Positions 8,005 to 17,647 of a stretch of 64,000 bases of DNA are shown piece after piece. This DNA comes from Vulcanococcus sp. (GTDB lineage Bacteria; Cyanobacteriota; Cyanobacteriia; PCC-6307; Cyanobiaceae), in NCBI GenBank assembly GCA_019264575.1, contig JAHUZV010000024.1:248001-312000 (forward strand), in the 5' to 3' direction. Numbering within the stretch: position 1 is the first letter of the stretch; each line of letters opens with the position of its first letter. The position numbers and the translations under genes are program-made. The notes under the pieces were generated by a model. That model was not told the origin of the DNA. It saw nothing but the letters and a program-made list of their open reading frames with translations, and searched no databases.

Positions 8005-8775
8005 ATGGTGCTGGAGATGGTGAGCGGGCCTTCCGCGCTGCTTTGGGATGTGGATGGCACCCTCGCCGAAACGGAGCTGGAGGGGCATCGCCTCGCCTTC
8101 AACCGCGCCTTTGCGGAAGCCGGCCTGCGCTGGCAGTGGGATGAGGCCCTGTATCAACAGTTGGTGCGCATCAGCGGTGGCCGCGAGCGCATCAGCGCCT
8201 TTCTGGCCGAGGTGGACGGGGCCGTGCCCGATCCCGAGCGCGTCGAGCGGCTGCAGCTAGCGAAGCAACGGCACTACAACGCGCTGGTGGAGCAGGGCGC
8301 CCTGCGCTTGCGTCCCGGGGTGGAGCGCCTGATCCGCAGTGCCCGCGAGGCGGGCCTGGCCCAAGCGATCGTGACCACCAGCAGCCGCCAGGCTGTTCAG
8401 GCCCTGCTGGATCAGTTACTCCCGGATCATGCCGACTGTTTTGGCCTCTGGGTGTGCGGTGAGGATGTGCCGCGCAAAAAGCCTGATCCCGCCGCCTATG
8501 CCCTGGCTTTGGCGCGGTTGGGTCTACCTGCCAAAGGTGCAATTGCGCTGGAGGATTCCGGCAATGGCGTTGCCGCAGCCGCGGTGGCCGGCCTCACCAC
8601 GGTGGTGACCCGCAGTGGCTCCAGTGCCACCGAGGCGCCCGATGCCTTTATGGCTGCGGCTGTTGTGTTGGACCACCTGGGGGATCCAGGACTACCGAAC
8701 TGCGTGCAGCGCGGCCCCGCTTGCCCCCAGGGCCAGGTCACGCTCTCCTATTTGCAGCAGCTGCTGCCGGCCTGA
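8005..8775 (+). CDS. HAD-superfamily hydrolase, CbbY/beta-phosphoglucomutase-like
   Basis: A 256-residue haloacid-dehalogenase-fold hydrolase. Motif I is LLWDVDGTLAETE near residue 12, motif II is VTTSSRQAV, motif III is RKKPDPAAY, and motif IV is ALEDSGNGVAAA. The helical cap after motif I places it in the CbbY/PGM-like subgroup, some of which degrade xylulose-1,5-bisphosphate, a by-product inhibitor of Rubisco. The substrate cannot be read from the sequence. Its stop overlaps the start of the next gene by one base (TGATG), and glycerate kinase follows, giving a three-gene operon with a carbon-metabolism flavour. Confidence 0.88.
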   Translation: MVLEMVSGPSALLWDVDGTLAETELEGHRLAFNRAFAEAGLRWQWDEALYQQLVRISGGRERISAFLAEVDGAVPDPERVERLQLAKQRHYNALVEQGALRLRPGVERLIRSAREAGLAQAIVTTSSRQAVQALLDQLLPDHADCFGLWVCGEDVPRKKPDPAAYALALARLGLPAKGAIALEDSGNGVAAAAVAGLTTVVTRSGSSATEAPDAFMAAAVVLDHLGDPGLPNCVQRGPACPQGQVTLSYLQQLLPA

Positions 8776-9116
8776 TGACGCTCCCGCTTCAGCGCACCCG
8801 CTTTGATGGCCTGCAGCGCCGGCTGGGTGGGCTGCTGCTCGGCGGTTTCCGGGGCAGTTGGCGCCGACGCAGCCTGGCGGTGCTGGCCCTGCTGCTGGGC
8901 TTCTATGCCGGTGAAAACATCACAGCGCTGTGGCTCGAGCGGGTGGGCCAGCGGCCGGTGGTGGTGCTGTTGCTGGTGGTGCTGCTGGAGCTGGTGGTGC
9001 GCCTGCGCACCCGGTTGGTGGGAGAGCGGCCTGGGCTCGGCTGGATCCTGATCGACAACCTGCGCCTGGGTGTGGTGTACGCCGTGGTGCTGGAAGCGTT
9101 CAAGCTCGGCTCATGA
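8775..9116 (+). CDS. Ycf20-like DUF565 membrane protein
   Basis: A 113-residue protein with hydrophobic segments at about 35-50 (LAVLALLLGFYAG), 60-75 (VVVLLLVVLLELV) and near the C-terminus ([16 protein letters not shown]). The closing DNLRLGVVYAV...EAFKLGS pattern matches the DUF565/Ycf20 family conserved in cyanobacteria and plastids; plant members influence non-photochemical quenching, but the biochemical role is unknown. The ATG at 8775 overlaps the HAD stop, and its own stop overlaps the next start as ATGA, so translation is probably coupled. Confidence 0.8.
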   Translation: MTLPLQRTRFDGLQRRLGGLLLGGFRGSWRRRSLAVLALLLGFYAGENITALWLERVGQRPVVVLLLVVLLELVVRLRTRLVGERPGLGWILIDNLRLGVVYAVVLEAFKLGS

Positions 9117-9970
9117 GCCTGGAGGATGCCCTGCTGGCCTGGTGCCAACAGGAAACCCGCAGCGGCCGCCGGCCGGTGATCGGCCTGAACGGCCCGGTGG
9201 GTGCAGGCAAGAGCACCCTGGCCCGCAGCCTGCAGCAGCGCTTTGCGGCCGCCGATCTGCAGTTGGCGGTGGCCTCCATCGATGACGCCTATCTGCCCTG
9301 GCAGCAGCGGCTAGAGGCCATGGCGGGCAACCCCTATGGCGTGAACCGCGTTCCGCCCGGTAGCCACGATCCTGCAGCGCTGCTGGCGGGCATTCGCCCT
9401 TGGCGGAGCGGCGCCACCCAGCAGCTCAAGCTGCCCCGCTTCGATAAAACCCTGCGGGATGGTCAGGGGGATCGCGTCGCTCCCTGGTGTGGCGCGGCCG
9501 AGGCACTGCTGCTGGAGGGCTGGATGCTGGGCTGCCGGCCACTGCCCGAGCTGCAGCTTTCGTCTAGCGCTGTGCAGGACATGCAGCTCGACCTCAACCC
9601 AGCCGAGCTGATCTGGCTGCAGCGCTGCAACCAAGCCCTGAACGCCTATGAGCCGCTCTGGCAGGAGCTGGATCAGTTGCTGATGCTGTGGCCGAGCGAT
9701 TGGCGATGGCCGCGGCGCTGGCGCCTGCAAGCGGAGGCGCGGCAACGGCGCCGCGGCGGCGGTTGGATGCCCGCAGCGGAACTCGACCGTGTGGTGAAGG
9801 CCACGCTGCAATCGTTGCCGCCGAACCTCTATCAGCGCCCGGTGTTGGCTCAGGCCAACGTTGTACGGGTGCTGGACAGACGCAGACGGTGTGTCTGGGA
9901 GGGCAGCGGTACCGCTGCCCTGGAGCGCTGGGCTCAGCCCTGCTCGGTCTCGTCCTCAGCCACGGGGTAG
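9113..9970 (+). CDS. D-glycerate 3-kinase (GLYK type)
   Basis: A 285-residue P-loop kinase with Walker [15 protein letters not shown] at about residue 27, then [38 protein letters not shown] and [14 protein letters not shown]. This pattern is that of the plant/cyanobacterial glycerate kinases that return photorespiratory glycerate to the Calvin cycle as 3-phosphoglycerate. The ATG at 9113 overlaps the stop of the upstream DUF565 gene (ATGA). The last 37 bases overlap the 3' end of rpmF on the other strand. Confidence 0.88.
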   Translation: MSLEDALLAWCQQETRSGRRPVIGLNGPVGAGKSTLARSLQQRFAAADLQLAVASIDDAYLPWQQRLEAMAGNPYGVNRVPPGSHDPAALLAGIRPWRSGATQQLKLPRFDKTLRDGQGDRVAPWCGAAEALLLEGWMLGCRPLPELQLSSSAVQDMQLDLNPAELIWLQRCNQALNAYEPLWQELDQLLMLWPSDWRWPRRWRLQAEARQRRRGGGWMPAAELDRVVKATLQSLPPNLYQRPVLAQANVVRVLDRRRRCVWEGSGTAALERWAQPCSVSSSATG

Positions 9971-10110
9971 ACGAAGCCCTGAGCGCGGCCGCTCAGCACA
10001 GCCTTACCGATCGACAGAGCCTTTTGGGCAGCAATGGCAGCCTTGCCCTTCCAGGTGGCGTGGCGCTGGTTGCGCTTGCCCTTGGACGTTTTCTTCTTGG
10101 GAACAGCCAT
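9934..10110 (-). CDS. rpmF: 50S ribosomal protein L32
   Basis: A 58-residue protein starting [20 protein letters not shown], the classical L32 N-terminus, with the Lys/Arg-rich core [19 protein letters not shown]. It lacks the CxxC pair found in some bacterial L32 proteins, as is usual in cyanobacteria. The ATG at 10110 is chosen because the family starts exactly there. Its C-terminal coding end overlaps the 3' end of the glycerate kinase gene by 37 bases in the opposite direction. Confidence 0.93.
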   Translation of the reverse strand: MAVPKKKTSKGKRNQRHATWKGKAAIAAQKALSIGKAVLSGRAQGFVYPVAEDETEQG

Positions 10111-10198
10111 CCCGCGTGATTCCAGCCAAACCAAGAGTTTCCATCGCCGCCTTCCCTTTCGTCAAATCGCTAAGCTCAAATCCAAGATTCAGACCGGT

Positions 10199-12001
10199 GT
10201 GAGCAGCAGCGTTTCCTCTGATCTGCCGGCGAATTTGGGCCTGGTGCGAGCACCGCAGCCCAGTTACACCCAGCTGCTGCAACAGCTGCGTGCTGGAACG
10301 GTGAAGGAGTTATTGCTCTCTCCCGGTCAGCGGCAAGTGAAGGTCACCTATGCCGATGGCAAACAGGTGACGGTGCCGGTGTTCAGCAACGATCAACTTT
10401 TGCTGCGCACGGCTCAAGAGGCGAAGGTTCCGCTCACCGTGCGCGATGAGCGCCAAGACCAGGCCACCGCCAGCCTGGTGTCGAACGGTTTGCTGCTGTT
10501 GCTGTTGTTTGGCGGCCTGGCTTTGCTGTTGCGGCGCTCTGCCCAAGTGGCCAACCGCGCCATGGGCTTTGGCCGCAGCAAGGCGCGCATGGCCCAAAGC
10601 GAAGCCGCGGTGGCGGTGCGCTTTGAGGATGTCGCCGGGATTCAGGAGGCGAAAGAAGAACTCCAGGAGGTGGTGGCCTTCTTGAAGGAACCGGAGCGCT
10701 TCACCGCCGTGGGAGCTCGCATTCCTAAAGGCGTGCTGCTGGTTGGGCCTCCGGGCACGGGCAAAACCCTTCTCGCCAAGGCGATCGCCGGGGAAGCGGG
10801 GGTGCCGTTCTTTTCCATGGCCGCTTCCGAATTCGTGGAGTTGTTTGTGGGCGTGGGCGCCAGCCGCGTGCGCGATCTGTTCCGCCAGGCCAAGGAGAAG
10901 GCTCCCTGCATCGTGTTCATCGATGAGATTGATGCGGTGGGCCGCCAACGCGGCGCTGGCATCGGCGGCGGCAACGATGAGCGTGAGCAAACGCTCAACC
11001 AGCTGCTCACCGAGATGGATGGTTTCGCCGAAAACTCCGGCGTGATCCTGCTGGCGGCCACCAACCGCCCGGATGTGCTCGATGCAGCCTTGATGCGGCC
11101 CGGGCGTTTCGACCGCCGCATCCATGTGGATCTACCCGATCGGCGCGGGCGCGAGGCGATCTTGGCGGTGCATGCCCGCTCCAGACCCCTCGATCCGGAG
11201 GTGTCGCTGGCTGACTGGGCCAGCCGCACCCCAGGGTTCTCTGGAGCCGATCTCTCCAACCTGCTGAATGAAGCGGCCATCCTCACGGCCCGGCGCGAGC
11301 GCAGCTGCATTGATGACGCGGCCATTGGCGATGCCCTCGAGCGCATCACCATGGGCCTCACCGCTGCTCCCCTGCAGGACAGCGCCAAGAAGCGCCTGAT
11401 CGCGTATCACGAGATCGGCCATGCCCTGCTCACCACCTTGCTGCCCGCCGCCGATCGGCTCGACAAGGTCACCTTGCTGCCGCGGGCTGGTGGCGTAGGC
11501 GGCTTTGCTCGCACGATGCCGGATGAAGATGTGCTCGATTCCGGGTTAATCAGCAAGGCCTACCTGCAGGCTCGCCTCGTTGTGGCGATGGGTGGTCGTG
11601 CGGCCGAACTGGTGGTGTTTGGCCCGAGCGAGGTCACCCAGGGTGCTGCGGGGGATCTGGAGATGGTGAGCCGCATTGGCCGCGAGATGGTGACCCGCTA
11701 CGGCTTCTCCTCTCTGGGGCCCGTGTCACTGGAAGGGGAAGGGCATGAGGTGTTTCTCGGCCGCGACTGGCTGCGTTCCGAACCGCACTACTCCCAGGAA
11801 ACAGGCAGCCGCATTGATGCGCAGGTGCAACAGCTAGCCCGGGCCTCTCTGGATCAGGCCGTGGCGCTGCTGCAGCCCCGCCGCGAGCTGATGGACGTGC
11901 TGGTGGATCTGTTGATCCAACGCGAAACGATTGAGGGCGCTGAATTCAGCGCCCTCGTCGAACAACACGAGGAGCGCCGGAGCGAAGCGGCAGTGGCCTA
12001 A
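10199..12001 (+). CDS. ftsH: FtsH-family ATP-dependent zinc metalloprotease
   Basis: A membrane AAA+ protease that extracts and degrades damaged membrane proteins, in cyanobacteria including photosystem II D1. Visible are Walker [21 protein letters not shown], Walker [16 protein letters not shown], the [23 protein letters not shown], and the protease motif YHEIGHALL (HExxH). With the GTG start at 10199 the protein is 600 residues and has only one membrane helix ([19 protein letters not shown], about residue 95); the usual first helix is missing. Extending to the ATG at 10034 would overlap rpmF and still add no clear helix. Its last four bases overlap the cupin gene. Confidence 0.92.
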   Translation: MSSSVSSDLPANLGLVRAPQPSYTQLLQQLRAGTVKELLLSPGQRQVKVTYADGKQVTVPVFSNDQLLLRTAQEAKVPLTVRDERQDQATASLVSNGLLLLLLFGGLALLLRRSAQVANRAMGFGRSKARMAQSEAAVAVRFEDVAGIQEAKEELQEVVAFLKEPERFTAVGARIPKGVLLVGPPGTGKTLLAKAIAGEAGVPFFSMAASEFVELFVGVGASRVRDLFRQAKEKAPCIVFIDEIDAVGRQRGAGIGGGNDEREQTLNQLLTEMDGFAENSGVILLAATNRPDVLDAALMRPGRFDRRIHVDLPDRRGREAILAVHARSRPLDPEVSLADWASRTPGFSGADLSNLLNEAAILTARRERSCIDDAAIGDALERITMGLTAAPLQDSAKKRLIAYHEIGHALLTTLLPAADRLDKVTLLPRAGGVGGFARTMPDEDVLDSGLISKAYLQARLVVAMGGRAAELVVFGPSEVTQGAAGDLEMVSRIGREMVTRYGFSSLGPVSLEGEGHEVFLGRDWLRSEPHYSQETGSRIDAQVQQLARASLDQAVALLQPRRELMDVLVDLLIQRETIEGAEFSALVEQHEERRSEAAVA

Positions 12002-12957
12002 ACGAAACGGATGTCGAGGCTGCGCAGGTAGGTGTGCAGGCCAGCGTCCTGAATCGGCAGCAGCCAGGCCGGTTGGCCGCTCTCGTTCACGTGGGAGTGC
12101 CAGTGGCCTGGAGGGGTGATGAATGCACCGCCGCTCTGCCAGTCGAGGCGGCGGGGGTTGCGGATGCTGCCGTCGCTGTTGAGCTCGGTGCCCACCAGGG
12201 TGTACACCCCGGGCTGGCAGTTGATGATCAGATCTAGGGCAACCGATTGATGCCGGTGCGGGGCCTGGGTGGCTCCGGCGGGCACGATCCCGAACATCGC
12301 CCAGAGCACATGCGTCACGGTGCGGGTGCTGGGCAGGTCGCGGTTGGCCAGCAGCAGGCTGACGCGGTTGCTGCTGCTGCTGCCCGGTTGGCGCGCCAGC
12401 TCCTCCAGCTCGGCTTGCATCCAGGCAGCGCTGTAGTGCGTGGGCTCAAACCGTGGAGCGGATGGGCTCACTCCCAGATAGCTGAGCAGAGGCCCGTCGT
12501 GCACCCAGTACAACACGCTGGTGCTGCTGGCTTCCAGCAGGGGAGTGCCGCCGGCGGGCAAGACAAACAGATCGCCCTGCTGCCAGTGGATCTCTGCATC
12601 CGTGGGGCTGCTGCCATCGGCCGGGGGTACCCGGCACACGCCGCTGCCTGAGAGCACAAAGAACAGCGAGCTGGTGACTTCCGCCGCGGCGCGCACGCCT
12701 TCGCCAGCCTCAATGCGGATGAAATGAGCGGCGAGAGCGGGGCTGGTGGCCGGGCCTGGCACCCCCAACTCGGCGCTCAGATCGAGCGGAAGGATGCCGG
12801 TGGGGCCCTGCTGATGCAGCTCAGGTCCCCAGCTGCGGTAGGGGATCGGATCGGTCAGCCCAGGCCGCACCGGGTTGGCCGCCTGCCGGTAATCGAACAG
12901 CAGAGCCTTGCTGGCAGCGGGCTCGTCGTGACGCTTGCGCTCGGGGGCCTGGGTCAT
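11998..12957 (-). CDS. bicupin-domain protein, gentisate dioxygenase-like
   Basis: A 319-residue protein with two cupin barrels. The C-terminal cupin has a metal-site pattern APHRHQSVALDLIIN followed by TPPGHWHSHVNES, and the N-terminal one is degenerate (LFFVLSGSGVCRV, GDLFVLPAGG). The layout resembles gentisate 1,2-dioxygenase-type bicupins, but the substrate is not deducible. It is soluble with no signal peptide. Its 3' end overlaps ftsH by four bases on the opposite strand, and it lies 17 bases downstream of the MoaD/ThiS-like gene. Confidence 0.78.
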   Translation of the reverse strand: MTQAPERKRHDEPAASKALLFDYRQAANPVRPGLTDPIPYRSWGPELHQQGPTGILPLDLSAELGVPGPATSPALAAHFIRIEAGEGVRAAAEVTSSLFFVLSGSGVCRVPPADGSSPTDAEIHWQQGDLFVLPAGGTPLLEASSTSVLYWVHDGPLLSYLGVSPSAPRFEPTHYSAAWMQAELEELARQPGSSSSNRVSLLLANRDLPSTRTVTHVLWAMFGIVPAGATQAPHRHQSVALDLIINCQPGVYTLVGTELNSDGSIRNPRRLDWQSGGAFITPPGHWHSHVNESGQPAWLLPIQDAGLHTYLRSLDIRFV

Positions 12958-12974
12958 GGAACCACTGTTGCGGA

Positions 12975-13250
12975 TCAGCCGCCGGCAACGGCGGGAACGA
13001 TGCTCACCTCATCACCGTCCTTGAGGGCGGTGGTCTGGTTGTCGAGGAAACGGATGTCCTCGCTGTTCACATACACGTTGAGGAAGCGGCGCAGCTTGCC
13101 GGCTTCATCGCACAAGCGGCCCTTGAGGCCGGGGTAGCGACCGTCGAGGGCGTCGATCAGGCTGTCCACGCTGCTGGCGTCGAGCTCAACGCTGGCTTCG
13201 TCGTTGGTGAACTTCTGCAGGGGGGTGGGGATCAGAACCTGAACGGGCAT
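12975..13250 (-). CDS. MoaD/ThiS family sulfur-carrier-like protein
   Basis: A 91-residue ubiquitin-fold protein beginning [17 protein letters not shown] and ending in the diagnostic Gly-Gly (SIVPAVAGG), which in this family is adenylated and thiocarboxylated to carry sulfur. It also has [13 protein letters not shown] and [11 protein letters not shown], typical of the fold. It follows threonine synthase by 43 bases on the same strand. In mycobacteria a related carrier, CysO, works with a PLP-dependent synthase, so the pairing with a PLP enzyme here is suggestive. It could instead serve molybdopterin or thiamin synthesis, but no moaE or thiG is near. Confidence 0.88.
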   Translation of the reverse strand: MPVQVLIPTPLQKFTNDEASVELDASSVDSLIDALDGRYPGLKGRLCDEAGKLRRFLNVYVNSEDIRFLDNQTTALKDGDEVSIVPAVAGG

Positions 13251-13293
13251 GGTCGGGAGAGGAAGGAGGCGGAGAACGGAAGGGGGTTGAGGA

Positions 13294-14571
13294 TCAGCCG
13301 GCTTGTTCGGCTTGGGCCTGCTGCCACGCAGCGTTGAAGCTGTCGAGCTGGGCTTCGATCGTGTAGGGCTTGCTGATGTGATCCACCACAGCCTCAGTGG
13401 TCTTGAGGCCGTTGCCGGTGATGTAGGCCACGGTGCGCTCTTCGGGGTTGATCTTGCCCTGCTCCACCAGCTTCTTGAGCACGGCAATCGTGGTGCCACC
13501 GGCGGTTTCGGTGAACACGCCCTCGGTTTCAGCCAGGAGCTTGATGCCGTCGATGATTTCGGCATCGGTCACATCGGCGATGCTGCCGCCGGTGCGATTG
13601 GCGATGTCGATGGCGTAGGGGCCGTCGGCGGGATTGCCGATCGCGATCGACTTGGCAATCGTGTTGGGCTTCACCGGGGTGATGAAGTCGCGGCCTTCGC
13701 GGAAAGCGGTGGCGATGGGATTGCAGCCTTCGGCCTGGGCGCCGCTGAAGCGCACAGCCTTCTCCTCCACCAGGCCGCACTTGATGAACTCATCAAAGCC
13801 CTTGCGGATCTTGGTGAACAGGGAACCGGAGGCCAGGGGCGCCACGATGTGGTCGGGCAGTTCCCAGCCCAGCTGCTCGATCACCTCGTAGCCGAGGGTC
13901 TTGGAGCCTTCGGAGTAGTAGGGGCGCAGGTTGATGTTCACGAAGCCCCAGCCATAGGTGTTGGCCACTTCAGAACACAGGCGATTCACCTGGTCGTAGT
14001 TGCCCTTCACCGCCATCAAGGTGGGGTTGTAGATCAGGGTGCCGAGCACCTTGCCCAGCTCCAGATCGCTGGGGATGAACACGCAGCAATCCAGGCCGGC
14101 GTGGGCGGCGATGGCGGCGGTGGAGTTGGCGAGGTTGCCGGTGGAGGCGCAGCTCACTGTTTTGAAGCCGAGCTCGCGGGCGCGGGTGAGGGCCACGCTC
14201 ACCACGCGGTCTTTGAAGGAGAGCGTCGGCATGTTCACGCCGTCGTTCTTGATGTAGAGGCTCTTCAGCCCCAGACGCTTGGCCAGGTTGTTGGCCTTGA
14301 GCAGTGGGGTGAAGCCAGTGCCCACGTCGATCGGATCGCCGGCGATCGGCAGGAATTCCCGGTAGCGCCAGATCGAGGCGGGGCCGGCTTCGATCGTGGC
14401 GCGGCTGACGCGGCTCTTGATCGCCTCGTAGTCGTAGACCACCTCCAACGGACCGAAGCACACGTCTTCACAGACGTGGCGGGCGCCGGCTTCGTAGGGC
14501 TGGCCGCACTCCTTGCAGCGCAGGCCCGTGAAGGTGGGGCCAGCGGTGGAGAGGGAAAGGGTCGCCGTCAC
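13294..14571 (-). CDS. thrC: threonine synthase
   Basis: A PLP enzyme that converts O-phosphohomoserine to threonine. The protein of about 425 residues has an N-terminal Cys-rich module ([19 protein letters not shown]), the PLP lysine in [11 protein letters not shown], the phosphate-binding [20 protein letters not shown] and a TGNGLKTT block near the C-terminus. I chose the GTG at 14571 because related proteins start MTATLS and the sequence there reads (V)[10 protein letters not shown]; the ATG 45 bases upstream at 14616 is an alternative. The downstream gene is a ubiquitin-like sulfur carrier. Confidence 0.93.
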   Translation of the reverse strand: MTATLSLSTAGPTFTGLRCKECGQPYEAGARHVCEDVCFGPLEVVYDYEAIKSRVSRATIEAGPASIWRYREFLPIAGDPIDVGTGFTPLLKANNLAKRLGLKSLYIKNDGVNMPTLSFKDRVVSVALTRARELGFKTVSCASTGNLANSTAAIAAHAGLDCCVFIPSDLELGKVLGTLIYNPTLMAVKGNYDQVNRLCSEVANTYGWGFVNINLRPYYSEGSKTLGYEVIEQLGWELPDHIVAPLASGSLFTKIRKGFDEFIKCGLVEEKAVRFSGAQAEGCNPIATAFREGRDFITPVKPNTIAKSIAIGNPADGPYAIDIANRTGGSIADVTDAEIIDGIKLLAETEGVFTETAGGTTIAVLKKLVEQGKINPEERTVAYITGNGLKTTEAVVDHISKPYTIEAQLDSFNAAWQQAQAEQAG

Positions 14572-14625
14572 GATCACGTCGCTGAGGTGAATGGAAGCTA
14601 GCAGCGCTGTTTGCACCGCTGATTA

Positions 14626-14650
14626 ATACCCGACTCTGAGGATCGGGTAT
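14626..14650. promoter_or_regulatory. inverted repeat ATACCCGA-N9-TCGGGTAT between divergent genes
   Basis: Perfect 8-base arms flank a 9-base centre in the short gap between thrC (minus) and the UPF0182 gene (plus). The position is right for a shared operator or a leader hairpin of either transcript. There is no T-run beside it, so it does not look like a terminator. Observation only. Confidence 0.35.
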
Positions 14651-14660
14651 CGGGAGCTCT

Positions 14661-17594
14661 TTGTTCGGCCCTTGCGGCCGTCTTGACCGGCTCTCGGCGC
14701 TGCCTAGCCTCAGGCAGTGCTCGGTTCACTCCTTGCGGCTTTCCGTTGATGCCCTGAAGCGGGGTCTGCGCTGGCTGGGTTGGCTGGCCATCGGCCTGGG
14801 CCTTTTGGTGCTGGTGCCGCGCTTGGTGATCGAGGCGCAGTGGTTCGGTCAGTTTCAGAGCCAGTCAGTGGTGCTGCGCCGCTGGCTGTTCCAGCTACTT
14901 GCCTTCGCGCTGGTGTTCGGCCTCGGGGTTCCCCTGCAGCTTCAGCAGCTGCAGCGCTGCTGGCTGCTGCGCCAACAGGTCAGCCGCAAAACGCTTCCCG
15001 CTTCGCCGCTGGTGCCGCTGGGCCCGCCGCTGCTGGTGGGCCTGTTTGTGGGCTTGTTGTTGCTGCTAGCCGGAGGGCTTACGTATTTGATGGTGCAGGC
15101 GGGCGATCTGATCGCTGCACCGTTCAGCGGGGACGTGATCACCGGGATTCCGGTGTTGGCGGATCTTCCTCCGTTGTTGTTCATCGGGCTGGGAGCGGCA
15201 CTGCTGCCGCTGCTGTTGCTCTGGCCCTACACCAGTCTGCGGGTGGCCCTGGCAGCTGCTTTAGCGGGTTCGGCCACGGCGGTGGCTCGCGGGTGGAGCC
15301 TCTGGTTACCGGCGCTTTTGGCGGTGCCCTTCGGTGAACCGGATCCCCTCACGGGCTTTGATCTCAGTTTCACGGTGTTGCGCCTACCGGCCCTGCATCT
15401 GTTGGTGAGCGTGGTGCTGGTGCAAGGGCTGGTGGGGTTGGCCGGCTGCCTCTGGCTCACCTTCAGCGAAGGCAACAGCCTTTCAGAGCTGCGCTTTCCC
15501 GGCCTGAGCCGCGAGCAGCAGCGGGTGCTGCAGCCGCAGCTGGCGGTGCTGGCACTGATGGCTTCCCTCAGCAATGCTCTGGCGCCGTTCGATTTGATGC
15601 TGCACGGCAGCGGTGTGGCTGCCGGCGCTGGTTTCGTTGATCTGCACGTGCGGCTGCCTCTGCGCCTGCTGCTCGCGCTGCTGCTGCTGCTCACTGGCGT
15701 TGGCCTGTTGGTGCCGATTCCGCGCCGCTGGTTGCGGCGCGGGGCACTGCTTCCGCTGCTCTCCACCACCGTGCTGGTGCCCTTTGCGGAATGGGTGGTG
15801 GCGCCTGTGGTGCAGCGCATCTGGGTGCAGCCGCGGGAGCTGGCGCTGGAAACCCCCTATCTGCGCCGCACCATTGATGCCACGCGCCGTGCCTTTGGCC
15901 TGGAGGCTGTGCGGAGCGTGGATCTGGCGCCGCGTCAGCAGCTCACACCCGAGGATCTCGAATCGGCTCCGGGCACCCTCGCCAATGTGCGCCTGTGGGA
16001 TAGCGGCCCGCTGCTCGAGGCGAATCGTCAGCTGCAGCAGCTGCGGCTCTATTACCGCTTTCCCTCGGCAGCGGTGGATCGCTACCCCTTAAACGCTGAT
16101 CCTGAGCGCCAGGGCAAGCAGCAGGTGCTGATCGCGGCCCGCGAGCTCGACACCTCAGCCCTGGCGAAGAACTCCCGCACCTGGCTGAACCGCCACCTGG
16201 TGTTCACCCATGGCTACGGCTTCACCGTGTCCACGGTGAATGCCTCGGGCCCCGATGGGCTGCCCCTCTATTTCGTGAAAGACCTGGGCCGCAGCGGCAA
16301 GGTGCAGGGCATCCCCCAGCTGGGCATCAGCGATGCCCAGGCGCAGCAGGCCCTGCCGGTGGGTCGCCCCAAGCTTTATTTCGCCTCCGACCGCGCGCCC
16401 TACGCGATTGCCCCCACCCAGGTGCGGGAATTTGATTACCCCGAGGGTGATCTCAACGTTTATTCCCACTACGACGGCCAGGCCGGGGTGCCGATCCATG
16501 GCCCCATCGACCGGGTGATGGCGGCGATCTATCTGTGGGAGCCAAGGCTGCTGTTCACCGGCTCCCTCACCCCAGACTCCCGCCTGTTGATGCGCCGCCA
16601 GGTGAATCAGCGGCTTGCAGCCCTGGCCCCCTTCCTGCGTTTCGAGAGCAAGCCCTATCTGGTCACCGCCCGGGTGAACAGCGAGCCGGGTTTCAAGAAC
16701 GATCACCACCAGTACTGGCTGCTGGATGGTTTCACGGTGAGCCGCAGCTATCCCTATTCCGATCCCAACCCCAGCGGCATTCGTTATTTCCGCAATCCGG
16801 TGAAGGCGGTGGTGGATGCCTACAACGGCCACGTGTGGCTCTACGTGAGTGATCCCACCGACCCGGTGTTGCGCACCTGGAAACGCGCTTTCCCGGATTT
16901 GTTTAAACCGCTCTCGGCGATGCCGCCAGAGCTATTGGCCCACATTCAGGTGCCTCAGAGCCAGTTCCAGGTGCAGGCGGAGCGGCTGCTTCGCTACCAC
17001 GTCACCGACGTGCGCACCTTCTACAACGGCGACGACGTGTGGGCGATCCCCCAGGAGATCTACGGCAGCAGCACCACCCCGGTGCGCCCGTATCACGTGA
17101 CGATGCAGCTGCCCGGCGAGACGCGGCCTGAGTTCGTGCTGCTGCTTCCCTTCACTCCGTTGCGCCGCGCCAACATGGTGGGTTGGTTGGCCGCCCGCAA
17201 CGACACCCCGCATTACGGCGAGCTGTTGCTGGCTCGCTTCCCGCAGCAGCGCTTGCTGCTGGGCCCGCAGCAGGTATCGGCGCTGATTGAGCAGGATCCG
17301 GCCATCAGCTATCAGTTCGGCCTCTGGAACCGCGACGGTTCGAAGCTGATCCGCGGCAATCTGCTGGTGATGCCCGTGGGCAAAGGTTTGCTCTACGTGG
17401 AGCCGATCTACCTGCAGAGCACCAACAACGCCCTGCCCACTTTGGTGCGGGTGGTTGTCACCGATGGCCGCCGCTTTGTGATGGAGCGCAATCTCGATTC
17501 AGCGCTGCAGGAGCTGGTGTCAGCTCAGCCACGCCCGCTGCCTCAAGCGCTCACCCTGCCGGAGCCCGGAGCTGCTCCTGCCTTCCAGCCATGA
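14661..17594 (+). CDS. UPF0182 family large membrane protein
   Basis: A 977-residue protein of the UPF0182 family, widespread in actinobacteria and cyanobacteria and of unknown function. The first 400 residues hold about seven hydrophobic helices (for example WLAIGLGLLVLVPRLVIEA, LLVGLFVGLLLLLAGGLTY); the rest is a large soluble domain, probably outside the cytosol, with family blocks such as YLRRTIDATRRAFGL, TRWLNRH-like NSRTWLNRHLVFTHGYG and PYVTARVNSEPGF-like SKPYLVTARVN. The start is uncertain: TTG codons at 14661 and 14733 are both possible; the conserved region begins near LKRGLRWLGW. The stop overlaps the terminator of fbaA. Confidence 0.88.
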   Translation: MFGPCGRLDRLSALPSLRQCSVHSLRLSVDALKRGLRWLGWLAIGLGLLVLVPRLVIEAQWFGQFQSQSVVLRRWLFQLLAFALVFGLGVPLQLQQLQRCWLLRQQVSRKTLPASPLVPLGPPLLVGLFVGLLLLLAGGLTYLMVQAGDLIAAPFSGDVITGIPVLADLPPLLFIGLGAALLPLLLLWPYTSLRVALAAALAGSATAVARGWSLWLPALLAVPFGEPDPLTGFDLSFTVLRLPALHLLVSVVLVQGLVGLAGCLWLTFSEGNSLSELRFPGLSREQQRVLQPQLAVLALMASLSNALAPFDLMLHGSGVAAGAGFVDLHVRLPLRLLLALLLLLTGVGLLVPIPRRWLRRGALLPLLSTTVLVPFAEWVVAPVVQRIWVQPRELALETPYLRRTIDATRRAFGLEAVRSVDLAPRQQLTPEDLESAPGTLANVRLWDSGPLLEANRQLQQLRLYYRFPSAAVDRYPLNADPERQGKQQVLIAARELDTSALAKNSRTWLNRHLVFTHGYGFTVSTVNASGPDGLPLYFVKDLGRSGKVQGIPQLGISDAQAQQALPVGRPKLYFASDRAPYAIAPTQVREFDYPEGDLNVYSHYDGQAGVPIHGPIDRVMAAIYLWEPRLLFTGSLTPDSRLLMRRQVNQRLAALAPFLRFESKPYLVTARVNSEPGFKNDHHQYWLLDGFTVSRSYPYSDPNPSGIRYFRNPVKAVVDAYNGHVWLYVSDPTDPVLRTWKRAFPDLFKPLSAMPPELLAHIQVPQSQFQVQAERLLRYHVTDVRTFYNGDDVWAIPQEIYGSSTTPVRPYHVTMQLPGETRPEFVLLLPFTPLRRANMVGWLAARNDTPHYGELLLARFPQQRLLLGPQQVSALIEQDPAISYQFGLWNRDGSKLIRGNLLVMPVGKGLLYVEPIYLQSTNNALPTLVRVVVTDGRRFVMERNLDSALQELVSAQPRPLPQALTLPEPGAAPAFQP

Positions 17595-17615
17595 AAAAGG
17601 GGGCCTTTGGCCCCC
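17594..17615 (-). terminator. Rho-independent terminator of fbaA
   Basis: Read on the minus strand, GGGGGCC-AAA-GGCCCCC is followed by TTTTT. It sits 33 bases past the fbaA stop and touches the final base of the convergent UPF0182 stop codon. Confidence 0.85.
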
Positions 17616-17647
17616 GGGTGATCAGTGATCAGACGTGAGTGGTGCGA

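Noticed and set aside
13303..14601. Long plus-strand open frame of 432 codons over thrC
   Set aside because: It lies exactly antisense to threonine synthase. Its His/Ala/Gly-rich sequence is what the reverse strand of such a gene gives, and no motif is present.
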